NCBI GenBank assembly: GCA_023424785.1
Contig: JAFADP010000156.1
Coordinates: forward strand, 1-11,062
Direction: 5' to 3'
DNA: 11,062 nt
Origin: Bacillota bacterium
GTDB lineage: Bacteria; Bacillota; Clostridia; Clostridiales; Clostridiaceae
The notes under the pieces are model-generated. The model saw only the letters and a program-made list of their open reading frames with translations. It did no database searches and was not told the origin of the DNA. Below are positions 1 to 7,063 of the stretch, one piece after another. Position 1 is the stretch's first letter. Every line of letters starts with the position of its first letter. The position numbers and the translations under genes were made by a program.

Positions 1-329
1 ATTTATCTGAAGGAAAGTTTGAAAATCTAGAAATGGGTGATTATAGAATCACAGAAATTAAAGCACCAAATGGTTACAATATTTTAAAAGAACCAATAGA
101 AGTAACATTACCATATGCATATAATGCAGGAAGTATTGTTAATGGAGTAGTAGTAGATTCAAGTGGAACAGCTATGGATGTTACATTTACCATAACAAAT
201 GTTAAAGGTTCAATATTGCCTACTATGGGTGAAAATGGGATATTAAGATTATTAGTTAGTGGACTTGCATTTATGATTTTAGCAATTGTAGGATTCTATA
301 TATTCAAAAAGAAAAATATAAAAGTTTAA
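1..329 (+). CDS. Ancillary pilin, SpaA/Cna-B type, C-terminal fragment (5' end outside window)
   Basis: The reading frame is open from nucleotide 3 to the TAA at 327-329, so the gene starts upstream of the window; the ATG at 33 is an internal methionine. Nucleotides 42-77 encode YRITEIKAPNGY, the E-box of SpaA/Cna-B domains, whose glutamate (codon 54-56) normally catalyses an intramolecular Lys-Asn isopeptide bond. Near the end is a cell-wall sorting signal: LPTMG (216-230), a hydrophobic stretch of about 20 residues, and a basic KKKNIKV tail. The fourth position is Met where canonical LPXTG has Thr. Lying directly upstream of a major pilin and two class C sortases, this is probably the tip or basal subunit of the same pilus, covalently attached outside the membrane. 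The adhesive N-terminal part, if there is one, is not visible, so tip and base cannot be told apart. Confidence 0.85.
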   Translation, partial: LSEGKFENLEMGDYRITEIKAPNGYNILKEPIEVTLPYAYNAGSIVNGVVVDSSGTAMDVTFTITNVKGSILPTMGENGILRLLVSGLAFMILAIVGFYIFKKKNIKV

Positions 330-350
330 AATTATTATTACAGATATAAT

Positions 351-370
351 AGAGAATACAAATATTCTCT
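351..370 (+). terminator. Weak hairpin between the two pilin genes (attenuator or partial terminator)
   Basis: AGAGAATA (351-358) and TATTCTCT (363-370) form a perfect 8-bp stem with a CAAA loop. It is followed by TTAT, not by a real T-tract, so it would be a poor terminator. A perfect TATAAT lies just before it (345-350), but I see no convincing -35 at the right distance. The hairpin could attenuate readthrough from the upstream pilin, or mark the 5' end of a separate major-pilin transcript. Confidence 0.35.
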
Positions 371-425
371 TTATACATAAATTAGCAATTTAAATTACTA
401 GTAAAGAGTTTGTGGAGGGAGATTT

Positions 426-2033
426 ATGAAAACAAAAAAATTAAAAAAGATTCTTTCAATAGGAATCAGTTCAATGATGATGATAGGACTATTTACAGTT
501 ACAGCATCTGCTGCGGATTTAGGGGATCCAGCAAATCCAACATTAAAAATTAAGAGAGATAATGCTACTTATACAGCTTATAAAATGTTAGATGCAGAGA
601 AAAAAGAAGGTACTAATGTATATGAATATTCAATAGCACCAACTGCTAAAGCATTTTTTGAAAATAATGATATTACAGTTGATAATATTAAAGGGATGGA
701 TGAGGATGAATTAAAAACATTAGCAGAAAAATTTAATGATTATGTTGCTACAGTAAATGCTGATGCAGATGACACAAATAATGTTCAAGGAACAACAGTA
801 AGGGGAAATACAGAAGTAAATATAGGGGCTGGTTATTATGTTGTTAATCAAACTGCTTCAGAATCAAGTAATCCATGGGTTCAAAATCAACCAATAGTAG
901 TTGCTATTCCTCAAACAATATCTACTACTGAATTTGATTATTCTGTAGAGATTAATCCTAAGGATGAAAAGCCAAGTGTTGATAAGAGTATAGTAGAAAA
1001 TGGAGATAAAGATAGCAATGATGTAGCTATTGGATCTTATGTTACTTATAAATTAACTGCAGATGTTCCATTATATCCATCTGATGTAGATAAAAATAGT
1101 ATTAAGTTCTATTTAACAGATACTTTAAGCGAAGGTTTAACTTTTGATACAACTGATGCACAAATAAATATAACAGGAGATATAAGACCAGGATCATCAG
1201 TTTCTAGTACTATAGATAATGTAAACTGTACAGTAACTACTGATAAAGCTACACCTATGGAAGGTGGTAAAATTAAGTTTGACTTTACTGGAAATTATAA
1301 TGTACTTAAAGACTACTCAAAGATTTATATTACTTATAGAGTTAAATTGAATGATAAAGCTAAAGTTGGTGGAGAAGCTAACCCTAATGATGTTAATTTA
1401 ACTTATTCAAACAGTTCAAATACTGAAAATACTTTTACAACAGAAGATGTAACAGTTAAAACTTATACTTATGGTCTTGCAATTAAAAAGGTAAATGCAG
1501 AAAATCCAAGTGAAATATTACCAGGTGCTAAGTTTGGAATATACTTAGATAAAGAATGTAAAGATGAAGTTAAGAAAGGTACAACAGGAGAAGATGGATA
1601 TGTATCTTTCAAGGGATTAGATGAAGGAACTTACTACATTAAGGAATTAGCTGCTCCAAATGGATATATTTTATCTCAAGATGTAATAAAAGTAGTAATT
1701 GAATCAGTTAAGAATAGTAAAGGTGAACCAACAGGAGATTCTATATATAAATTAGATTATCCAGGAGAAGAAAATGATACTGAATTTAAAATTGTAAGAA
1801 ATGAAGGTGGAAGCTTTATAGTAAAAGATGCTAATGATTTTGAAATTGATGCTTCTGGTAAAGTATTTACAGATGGAACAGCAGATTTAGGGTTACTTGT
1901 TATTGGAAATAAACAAGGGTTTAATCTTCCAACAACTGGTGGGGCTGGTACTTGGATGTTTACAATAGGCGGACTTGTATTAATGGCAGGAGCAGTAGTT
2001 GTATTTATTTCAAGTAGAAAGAAAGCAAAATAG
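426..2033 (+). CDS. Major pilin, isopeptide-linked, LPTTG cell-wall-anchored
   Basis: This 535-residue secreted protein should form the shaft of a sortase-assembled pilus. The N-terminus is a signal peptide (basic MKTKKLKK, hydrophobic core, likely cleavage after ASA at residue 29). Residues ~30-180 fit an N-terminal pilin domain ending in YSVEINPK. K179 of that motif is the likely nucleophile joining subunits, although the usual YPK reads NPK here. Residues ~185-345 resemble the fimbrial isopeptide D2 domain (SYVTYKLTADVP, then LTYSNSSN); K187 and N329 are candidate cross-link partners. Residues ~350-495 form a SpaA/Cna-B domain with E-box YYIKELAAPNGY (E407); candidate bond K355-N495. The sorting signal is LPTTG at 501-505, then a membrane segment and RKKAK. 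The start has a strong GGAGGGA site (414-420). Two class C sortases follow. Family assignment is firm; the bond partners are inferred from position. Confidence 0.93.
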   Translation: MKTKKLKKILSIGISSMMMIGLFTVTASAADLGDPANPTLKIKRDNATYTAYKMLDAEKKEGTNVYEYSIAPTAKAFFENNDITVDNIKGMDEDELKTLAEKFNDYVATVNADADDTNNVQGTTVRGNTEVNIGAGYYVVNQTASESSNPWVQNQPIVVAIPQTISTTEFDYSVEINPKDEKPSVDKSIVENGDKDSNDVAIGSYVTYKLTADVPLYPSDVDKNSIKFYLTDTLSEGLTFDTTDAQINITGDIRPGSSVSSTIDNVNCTVTTDKATPMEGGKIKFDFTGNYNVLKDYSKIYITYRVKLNDKAKVGGEANPNDVNLTYSNSSNTENTFTTEDVTVKTYTYGLAIKKVNAENPSEILPGAKFGIYLDKECKDEVKKGTTGEDGYVSFKGLDEGTYYIKELAAPNGYILSQDVIKVVIESVKNSKGEPTGDSIYKLDYPGEENDTEFKIVRNEGGSFIVKDANDFEIDASGKVFTDGTADLGLLVIGNKQGFNLPTTGGAGTWMFTIGGLVLMAGAVVVFISSRKKAK

Positions 2034-2058
2034 TAGATATAAAGTAATTTAGGAAATG

Positions 2059-2086
2059 GGGATAGGGTTAACCTTATCCCTTTTTT
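2059..2086 (+). terminator. Intrinsic terminator between major pilin and sortase genes
   Basis: GGGATAGGG (2059-2067) pairs with CCTTATCCC (2072-2080). This gives a 9-bp stem with one G-U pair and a TTAA loop, followed directly by TTTTTT (2081-2086). It lies 25 nt after the pilin stop and 24 nt before the first sortase start. I see no good promoter after it, so it probably acts as a partial terminator that gives more pilin than sortase mRNA. Confidence 0.8.
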
Positions 2087-2110
2087 ATTATATAAGGGGA
2101 GACATAAAAT

Positions 2111-3001
2111 ATGAGAAAAAGATTATCATTAATTCTTATAATAGTAATATTTATTAGTGGACTAGGAATTATGTTATATCCTATGATTAGTAATTTATAT
2201 ATTGAGCATAATCAAATGACTGCTATTAATAACTATAAAAAAGTACTTGATGATATGTCAGGAAGTAAAATTGAAGAGGAAAGAGAAAAAGCTAAAAAAT
2301 ACAATGAACTATTAACAGGGAATGTTATCATAACAGATCCTTTTGATTTAGAAGCACAAAAAAAGTTAAAAGAAGATACAGATTATTTTAATATTATAAA
2401 CTTAGCTGGAGATGGAATAATGGGGTATATAAGTATCCCTAGAATAAATGTAAATTTACCTATTTATCATGGTACAAGTGAGGAAGTATTACAAAAAGGA
2501 GTTGGACATCTAGAAAATACATATTTGCCAATAGGAGGAGAGGGAAGTCATTCGGTATTATCAGGACATACTGGCCTTTCTACTGCAAAATTATTTACTG
2601 ATTTAAATAAAGTTGAAGAGGGTAATATATTTTACATGGAGGTTTTAGGAGAAAAACTTGCCTATAAAGTAGATCAAATAAAAATTGTAGAGCCACATGA
2701 TACATCTGATTTAGTAATTAATTCTACTGAAGATTATGTAACTTTAGTAACTTGTACTCCATATGGAGTAAATTCTCATCGTTTGTTAGTTCGTGGAGTA
2801 AGAGTTCCATACACAGAACAAATAGAGAAGGAAATTGAAAAAGAACAATCAGATAAAGTAAGAAGTACATGGCTTACTGAATATTTTAAAGCTTTAACTA
2901 TTGGGTTATCAGTTTTAGGTGTTATTTTAATAATTTTTATTATTTTTATACTTGTTAGAAAGAAAATAAGTAGGAAAAAGAATCTTAAAGGAGAAAAATA
3001 A
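2111..3001 (+). CDS. Class C (pilin-polymerising) sortase, first copy
   Basis: This 296-residue membrane transpeptidase should cleave the pilin LPXTG motif between Thr and Gly and pass the acyl-enzyme to a pilin lysine, building the pilus on the outer face of the membrane. An N-terminal membrane segment (about residues 5-27) is followed by a helical stretch, the DPF lid motif (D76-P77-F78) typical of class C enzymes, and the sortase barrel. Catalytic residues are visible: H153 in SGHTGLS, C215 in TLVTCTPYG, and R224 nine residues after the Cys. A second membrane segment (~261-280) with a basic tail closes the protein, also a class C trait. The start at 2111 has AAGGGGAGA (2094-2102) upstream. 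A second sortase begins 3 nt after the stop, so the two are co-transcribed, behind a terminator that may lower their level relative to the pilin. Confidence 0.93.
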   Translation: MRKRLSLILIIVIFISGLGIMLYPMISNLYIEHNQMTAINNYKKVLDDMSGSKIEEEREKAKKYNELLTGNVIITDPFDLEAQKKLKEDTDYFNIINLAGDGIMGYISIPRINVNLPIYHGTSEEVLQKGVGHLENTYLPIGGEGSHSVLSGHTGLSTAKLFTDLNKVEEGNIFYMEVLGEKLAYKVDQIKIVEPHDTSDLVINSTEDYVTLVTCTPYGVNSHRLLVRGVRVPYTEQIEKEIEKEQSDKVRSTWLTEYFKALTIGLSVLGVILIIFIIFILVRKKISRKKNLKGEK

Positions 3002-3004
3002 AAA

Positions 3005-3904
3005 ATGAAAAAGAAAGCAAGAAATATTATTTTAATTTTAGTCTTTCTAATTGGTCTTGGAGTTTTTTCTTATCCTACATTAAGTAATAAGTTTAATGAA
3101 TATAAAAATCAAAATATAATTAAAAAGTATGAAGAAAATAAAGAGGAATTACATAAGGAATCTCAGTCAACAAAAGAAGAAAGCCAGTTAGATATTCTTT
3201 TAAAGAAAATGGAGGAATATAATGAGAAGATATATAATGATAAACAAAAAGATTTAAAGGATCCATTTTCTTATGAAGAAAGTAGTTTTGATTTAACAGA
3301 GTTTGGTTTTTCAGATAATATTGTTGGATATATTTCAATTCCTGTTATGGAAATAGAACTTCCTATATACTTAGGTGCTAATCTTGAAAATATGGCTAAA
3401 GGAGCTGTTCAAATGTCACAAACATCTCTTCCAATAGGAGGAGAAAACACTAATTGTGTTATAGCAGCTCATAGAGGATATAAATATCAAGCTATGTTTA
3501 GAGATATAGAAGCATTGAGTATAGGTGATGAAGTTAAAATAACAAACTTATGGGATACATTAGAGTACAGAGTTTGTGAAATAAAAATAATAGATCCTTC
3601 AGATGTTCCAGAGGTTTTAATTCAAGAAGGAAGAGATTTAGTAACATTAATTACATGTCATCCATATACAAAGAACTATAAAAGATATGTAGTATATTGT
3701 GAACGTGTAAATAATGATGAAAGTAACAATAATAATGAAACCTCAGCTGTTAATAAAGAAACATCATCTGTGGAAAAAACATCTACTGGTGAGGATAATA
3801 TTTTAAAGACAGAAAAGACAATTAGAGGATTAGTAGTATATATAATTGGATTTGCTATTTTTATAATAGCAATAAGATTTGTATGGAAAAAGTTTAAAAA
3901 GTAA
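3005..3904 (+). CDS. Class C sortase, second copy
   Basis: This 299-residue sortase has the same plan as its neighbour but is clearly divergent. It has an N-terminal membrane segment (~7-25), a charged helical region rich in Glu and Lys (~35-80), a DPF lid (D86-P87-F88), and the sortase core with H156 in AAHRGY, C218 in TLITCHPYT and R227. A Ser/Thr/Asn-rich linker (~240-265) leads to a C-terminal membrane segment and KKFKK. All three catalytic residues are intact, so it should be active. It is 3 nt downstream of the first sortase, and its binding site AAAGGAG (2987-2993) lies inside that gene's end. Likely roles are to polymerise the same pilin or to attach the ancillary pilin. The lid argues against a housekeeping class A or class D enzyme. 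Which substrate each copy prefers cannot be read from the sequence. Confidence 0.9.
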   Translation: MKKKARNIILILVFLIGLGVFSYPTLSNKFNEYKNQNIIKKYEENKEELHKESQSTKEESQLDILLKKMEEYNEKIYNDKQKDLKDPFSYEESSFDLTEFGFSDNIVGYISIPVMEIELPIYLGANLENMAKGAVQMSQTSLPIGGENTNCVIAAHRGYKYQAMFRDIEALSIGDEVKITNLWDTLEYRVCEIKIIDPSDVPEVLIQEGRDLVTLITCHPYTKNYKRYVVYCERVNNDESNNNNETSAVNKETSSVEKTSTGEDNILKTEKTIRGLVVYIIGFAIFIIAIRFVWKKFKK

Positions 3905-3908
3905 AATT

Positions 3909-3950
3909 AGTCACTTAAAATAGCAAAAAAGCTATTCTAAGTGACTTTTT
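3909..3950 (+). terminator. Strong intrinsic terminator ending the pilus locus
   Basis: A 16-position stem (3909-3924 with 3931-3946) has a single A-C mismatch, an AAAAAA loop and a T run (3946-3950), with a second T run at 3954-3960. It begins 5 nt after the second sortase's stop. The promoter of the next gene overlaps its 3' arm. Confidence 0.9.
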
Positions 3951-3968
3951 AAATTTTTTTGGTATAAT
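3941..3968 (+). promoter_or_regulatory. Sigma-A-type extended -10 promoter for the asparaginase gene
   Basis: TATAAT (3963-3968) is preceded by TGG (3960-3962), giving an extended -10 TGnTATAAT. A 4/6 match to the -35 box, GTGACT (3941-3946), sits 16 bp upstream inside the terminator's 3' arm. The start of transcription would fall near 3975, about 45 nt before the gene. The repeated GGTATA (3961-3966 and 3972-3977, one helical turn apart) covers the -10 and start region. Confidence 0.65.
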
Positions 3969-4019
3969 ACGGGTATACTAAAAAATAGAAAATCAAAAGA
4001 GAAGAGAAGGGAAAGACAA

Positions 4020-5021
4020 ATGAAAAATGTATTATTAATTGCAACTGGAGGTACTATAGCTTCTAAAAAAACTGATAGTGGATTAATACCTAGTTTAACA
4101 TCTGAAGAGATATTAGCATCATTACCTGAAATTGAGCAAATATGTAATATTGATACTATACAACTTATGAACTTAGATAGTACAAATATTAATGAAACCC
4201 ATTGGTTAAAAATTGCTAAGAGTGTTGAAGAAAACTATGAAAAGTATGATGGATTTGTCATATGTCATGGTACAGATACACTTGCATATACAGCTTCAGC
4301 ATTGTCATATTTAATTCAAAACTCTCAAAAGCCAATTGTTATTACAGGTTCTCAAAAGCCAATTGATTTAGAAATTACAGATGCTAAAACTAATTTAATT
4401 GATAGTTTACTATTTGCATCTCATGAAAATTCATCAGGCGTAAATATTGTTTTTGGAGGAAAGGTTATTCCAGGAACTAGAGGTAAAAAGGTAAAGACTA
4501 AAAGCTATAATGCATTTAGAAGTATTAACTTCCCATATATAGCTAATATCAAAGATGGAAAGATTATATATTATATTGAAGGAAAAAAAGAAGAAAGTAA
4601 AAAGCCAACATTTTATAACTCTATGAATAGCAGTGTTTTTGTATTAAAACTAATACCAGGATTAAAAGCAGAAATATTAGATCTATTATTCCAAAAATAT
4701 GATGCTATTATTATAGAGGCTTTTGGAGTAGGAGGATTACCTACATTAAATGATAATGAATTTTTAAATATAGTAAAAAAATGGACTGATAAAGGTAAAA
4801 TAGTAGTAATGACTACTCAAGTTCTTTATGAAGGTAGTGATATAGGTGTTTATGAAGTAGGATATAAGATAAAAGAACAATGTAATGTTATTGAATCTTA
4901 TGATATGACATTAGAATCTACAGTAACAAAGCTTATGTGGCTTCTTAGTATAACAAAAGATAGTAAGAAGATAAAAGAAATGTACTATAAGAAAATCAAT
5001 TACGATATTCTATTTTATTAA
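4020..5021 (+). CDS. ansA: Type I (cytosolic) L-asparaginase
   Basis: This 333-residue enzyme hydrolyses L-asparagine to aspartate and ammonia. The two family signatures are clear: ATGGTIA at residues 8-14 with nucleophile T12, and HGTDT at 83-87 with T85 and D86. K161 in VKTKSYNAF matches the catalytic lysine of the family; the C-terminal ESTVTKLMWLL is also typical. No signal peptide is present, and the length and KTKSYNAF region fit the type I branch rather than the secreted, high-affinity type II. The start has only a purine-rich site (AAGGGA, 4007-4012), weaker than its neighbours. The gene stands alone between a terminator with its own promoter and a hairpin downstream, so it is probably monocistronic and unrelated in function to the pilus and envelope genes beside it. 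No aspartase or ammonium gene is adjacent. Confidence 0.94.
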   Translation: MKNVLLIATGGTIASKKTDSGLIPSLTSEEILASLPEIEQICNIDTIQLMNLDSTNINETHWLKIAKSVEENYEKYDGFVICHGTDTLAYTASALSYLIQNSQKPIVITGSQKPIDLEITDAKTNLIDSLLFASHENSSGVNIVFGGKVIPGTRGKKVKTKSYNAFRSINFPYIANIKDGKIIYYIEGKKEESKKPTFYNSMNSSVFVLKLIPGLKAEILDLLFQKYDAIIIEAFGVGGLPTLNDNEFLNIVKKWTDKGKIVVMTTQVLYEGSDIGVYEVGYKIKEQCNVIESYDMTLESTVTKLMWLLSITKDSKKIKEMYYKKINYDILFY

Positions 5022-5037
5022 TTGAAAAACCTAAAAA

Positions 5038-5073
5038 ATAACTATAGATTAAACTTCTTTTAATAGTTATAAT
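5038..5073 (+). promoter_or_regulatory. Hairpin with overlapping candidate promoter upstream of the lipoprotein cassette
   Basis: ATAACT (5038-5043) plus ATTAAA (5048-5053) pair with TTTAAT (5059-5064) plus AGTTAT (5065-5070), giving 12 A/T-rich pairs with a 4-nt bulge. No T-tract follows, so it is a doubtful terminator for the asparaginase gene. A perfect TATAAT (5068-5073) overlaps its right arm. The box 17 bp upstream, TAGATT (5045-5050), matches the -35 at only 3/6. This is the best promoter candidate I see for the next three genes, but it is weak evidence. Confidence 0.35.
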
Positions 5074-5104
5074 AATTCAGAAGATGTCTTTAAAACAAGA
5101 AAAT

Positions 5105-5113
5105 GAGGAGAGG
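5105..5113 (+). promoter_or_regulatory. Ribosome binding site that decides the lipoprotein start
   Basis: GAGGAGAGG includes AGGAG (5106-5110), 7 nt before the ATG at 5118. An in-frame ATG at 5103 lies before this site and has no binding site of its own, so translation should begin at 5118. That start also puts a normal lipoprotein signal peptide at the N-terminus. Confidence 0.8.
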
Positions 5114-5117
5114 TAGT

Positions 5118-5693
5118 ATGAAGAAGAGACTTTTATCAATAATATTAATAGGAGCTTTATCATTAACATTAGTTGCTTGTGGTAATAAAGATGGCAATGA
5201 TTCCAATGGAGGAAATTCAAGTTCACAATCTCAGGAAGTTAATAATGATGTAGCTTTAGTAGATATACATGAAGCAGTGAAAGAGGCATATGGTGATGCA
5301 TATTATCCAAGTATGCAATATGATGAAACTCAAATAGAAGAACTATTTGGATTAAGTTCAGATTTATATGATGAAATAATTGCAGAAGGACCAATGATAA
5401 GTGTTCATGTTGATACATTTATAGCAGTTAAGGCTAAGGAAGGAAAAGTTGATGAGGTAGAATCTAAATTAAATGAATATAGAGATACTTTAATAAATGA
5501 TTCTATGCAATATCCAACTAATCAAATAAAAATTGAAGCTTCTAAGGTAGTAAAGAAGGGGAATTATGTATTCTTTATATTATTAGGAGAAATTCCAATG
5601 GAAGTACAAGAACAAGGTGATGAAGCTATATTAGAAGAAGCTAAAAATCAAGTTAATATTGCAGTAGAGGCAATAGAAAAAGCTCTAAAATAA
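5118..5693 (+). CDS. DUF4358-family lipoprotein of unknown function
   Basis: From the ATG at 5118 this is a 191-residue lipoprotein: basic MKKR, a hydrophobic core, then lipobox L-V-A-C with C21 as the lipidated residue. A Gly/Asn/Ser-rich spacer (about 22-40) leads to one domain (about 45-185). The domain starts at DIHEAVKEAYG and carries the YYPSM, EGPMISVHVDTFIAVKAKEGK and YVFFILLGE stretches that I recognise as DUF4358. I know of no established activity for this family. It is in an operon with an MBOAT acyltransferase (3 nt downstream) and a DHHW protein. This suggests an accessory role in modifying a cell-surface polymer on the outer face of the membrane, for example as a binding or scaffold subunit; that is inference from context only. 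No catalytic motif is evident. Confidence 0.8.
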   Translation: MKKRLLSIILIGALSLTLVACGNKDGNDSNGGNSSSQSQEVNNDVALVDIHEAVKEAYGDAYYPSMQYDETQIEELFGLSSDLYDEIIAEGPMISVHVDTFIAVKAKEGKVDEVESKLNEYRDTLINDSMQYPTNQIKIEASKVVKKGNYVFFILLGEIPMEVQEQGDEAILEEAKNQVNIAVEAIEKALK

Positions 5694-5696
5694 TAT

Positions 5697-7055
5697 ATGG
5701 TTTTTAGTAGTTTATTATTCTTATTTAGATTTTTACCATTTGCATTAATCTTTTACTTTATATCGCCTAAGAGATACAAGAACTTATCTTTATTTTTAAT
5801 AAGTCTTGTTTTCTATGGATGGGGAGAGCCTGTATATATATCCCTAATGATATTTTCAACTATAGTAGATTATGTATTAGGTAGAGTTACATATTATTAT
5901 AAGAATAAAAATAACATAGGGAAGGCAAAAATTTTTGTTGCCTTCTCTATTATTATAAATTTATCTTTATTATGTTTCTTCAAGTACTTACCATTAGATT
6001 TACCATTACCTATAGGAATTTCTTTTTATACATTTCAAACTATGTCATATACTATAGATGTCTATAGAGGAGAAGTAAAACCACAAAAAAATATAATATC
6101 TTTTGGAACATATGTAACATTATTTCCACAACTTATAGCAGGACCTATTGTTCAGTATAAAACTATATCAAAAGAATTAGATAGTAGAAAAGAGAATATA
6201 GAACAATTTTCTTATGGTATTACAAGATTTATTATAGGACTTGGAAAAAAGGTATTGTTAGCAAATAATATAGGTCTTTTATGGAATAATATTTGTGATA
6301 TTTCACCCAATGAAATCTCTGTAGTTACAGCATGGATTGGAATAATAGCATTTGCATTTCAAATATACTTTGATTTCTCAGGATATTCAGATATGGCAAT
6401 AGGTCTAGGGTATATGTTTGGATTTAGCTTCTTAGAAAATTTTAATTATCCATATTTATCAAAGAGTATAACTGAGTTCTGGAGAAGGTGGCATATATCC
6501 CTAGGAAGTTGGTTTAGAGAATATGTATATATACCACTAGGAGGAAATAGGAAACATCAAATTCGTAATATATGTATAGTTTGGCTTTTAACAGGAGTAT
6601 GGCATGGGGCAAGTTTGAACTTTCTTTTATGGGGATTATACTTTGGAGTAATACTTATAATAGAAAAAACATTTTTACTTAAAGTATTAGATAAGTTACC
6701 TTTATGGATTAATAGATGTTATACATTACTTTTAATTTTATTTGGGTGGGTTATTTTTGTATTTGATAATATTTCCGAGGGAATAGATTATTTTAAGTTA
6801 ATGTTTGGAATTGGAGATATTGCAATTATAAATAATCAAACTATGTATATTTTATATACTAACTTAATATTATTTTTAATTTTAATATTAGGAAGCACAG
6901 AAATACCTAAAAAAGTTTGTAATATAATTTTAACTAAATTAAGTACCAATAAGGTTATTATAATAGAAAATATATTTCTAATAGGAATATTTATATTATG
7001 CATAGCTTATTTAGTAGATGCATCTTATAATCCATTTTTATATTTTAGGTTTTAG
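5697..7055 (+). CDS. MBOAT-family membrane O-acyltransferase, AlgI-like
   Basis: This 452-residue protein with about ten hydrophobic segments should carry acyl groups, usually acetyl, across the membrane for transfer to an extracytoplasmic polymer. It begins MVFSSLLFLFRFLPF, the common start of AlgI/PatA/DltB relatives. It carries PLPIGISFYTFQTMSY, the FWRRWHISLGSWFREYVYIPLGG block with H266, and TGVWHGASLNF with H303. These match the two histidines known to be needed in AlgI, H303 being the conserved MBOAT histidine. The start lies 3 nt after the lipoprotein's stop and has no evident Shine-Dalgarno sequence, so translation is probably coupled to the upstream gene. A DHHW protein follows after 8 nt, the usual partner. 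No dlt, alginate or polymer-synthesis genes are in view, so the acceptor is unknown. Confidence 0.92.
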   Translation: MVFSSLLFLFRFLPFALIFYFISPKRYKNLSLFLISLVFYGWGEPVYISLMIFSTIVDYVLGRVTYYYKNKNNIGKAKIFVAFSIIINLSLLCFFKYLPLDLPLPIGISFYTFQTMSYTIDVYRGEVKPQKNIISFGTYVTLFPQLIAGPIVQYKTISKELDSRKENIEQFSYGITRFIIGLGKKVLLANNIGLLWNNICDISPNEISVVTAWIGIIAFAFQIYFDFSGYSDMAIGLGYMFGFSFLENFNYPYLSKSITEFWRRWHISLGSWFREYVYIPLGGNRKHQIRNICIVWLLTGVWHGASLNFLLWGLYFGVILIIEKTFLLKVLDKLPLWINRCYTLLLILFGWVIFVFDNISEGIDYFKLMFGIGDIAIINNQTMYILYTNLILFLILILGSTEIPKKVCNIILTKLSTNKVIIIENIFLIGIFILCIAYLVDASYNPFLYFRF

Positions 7056-7063
7056 GAGGAGAT

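Noticed and set aside
33..329. The ATG at 33 as the start of a small 98-residue protein
   Set aside because: The frame is open back to nucleotide 3, there is no ribosome binding site, and the product would begin in the middle of a Cna-B domain. It is the end of a longer pilin gene.
3120..3338. Minus-strand open frame of 72 codons
   Set aside because: It lies wholly inside the second sortase, shows no recognisable domain, and the sense-strand protein has conserved motifs.
4020..5021. Secreted type II asparaginase
   Set aside because: No signal peptide is present, and the KTKSYNAF region and C-terminus fit the cytosolic type I branch.
5103..5117. Lipoprotein start at 5103, adding MRRGS
   Set aside because: The Shine-Dalgarno sequence lies after this ATG and before the one at 5118, and the normal lipoprotein signal starts at 5118.
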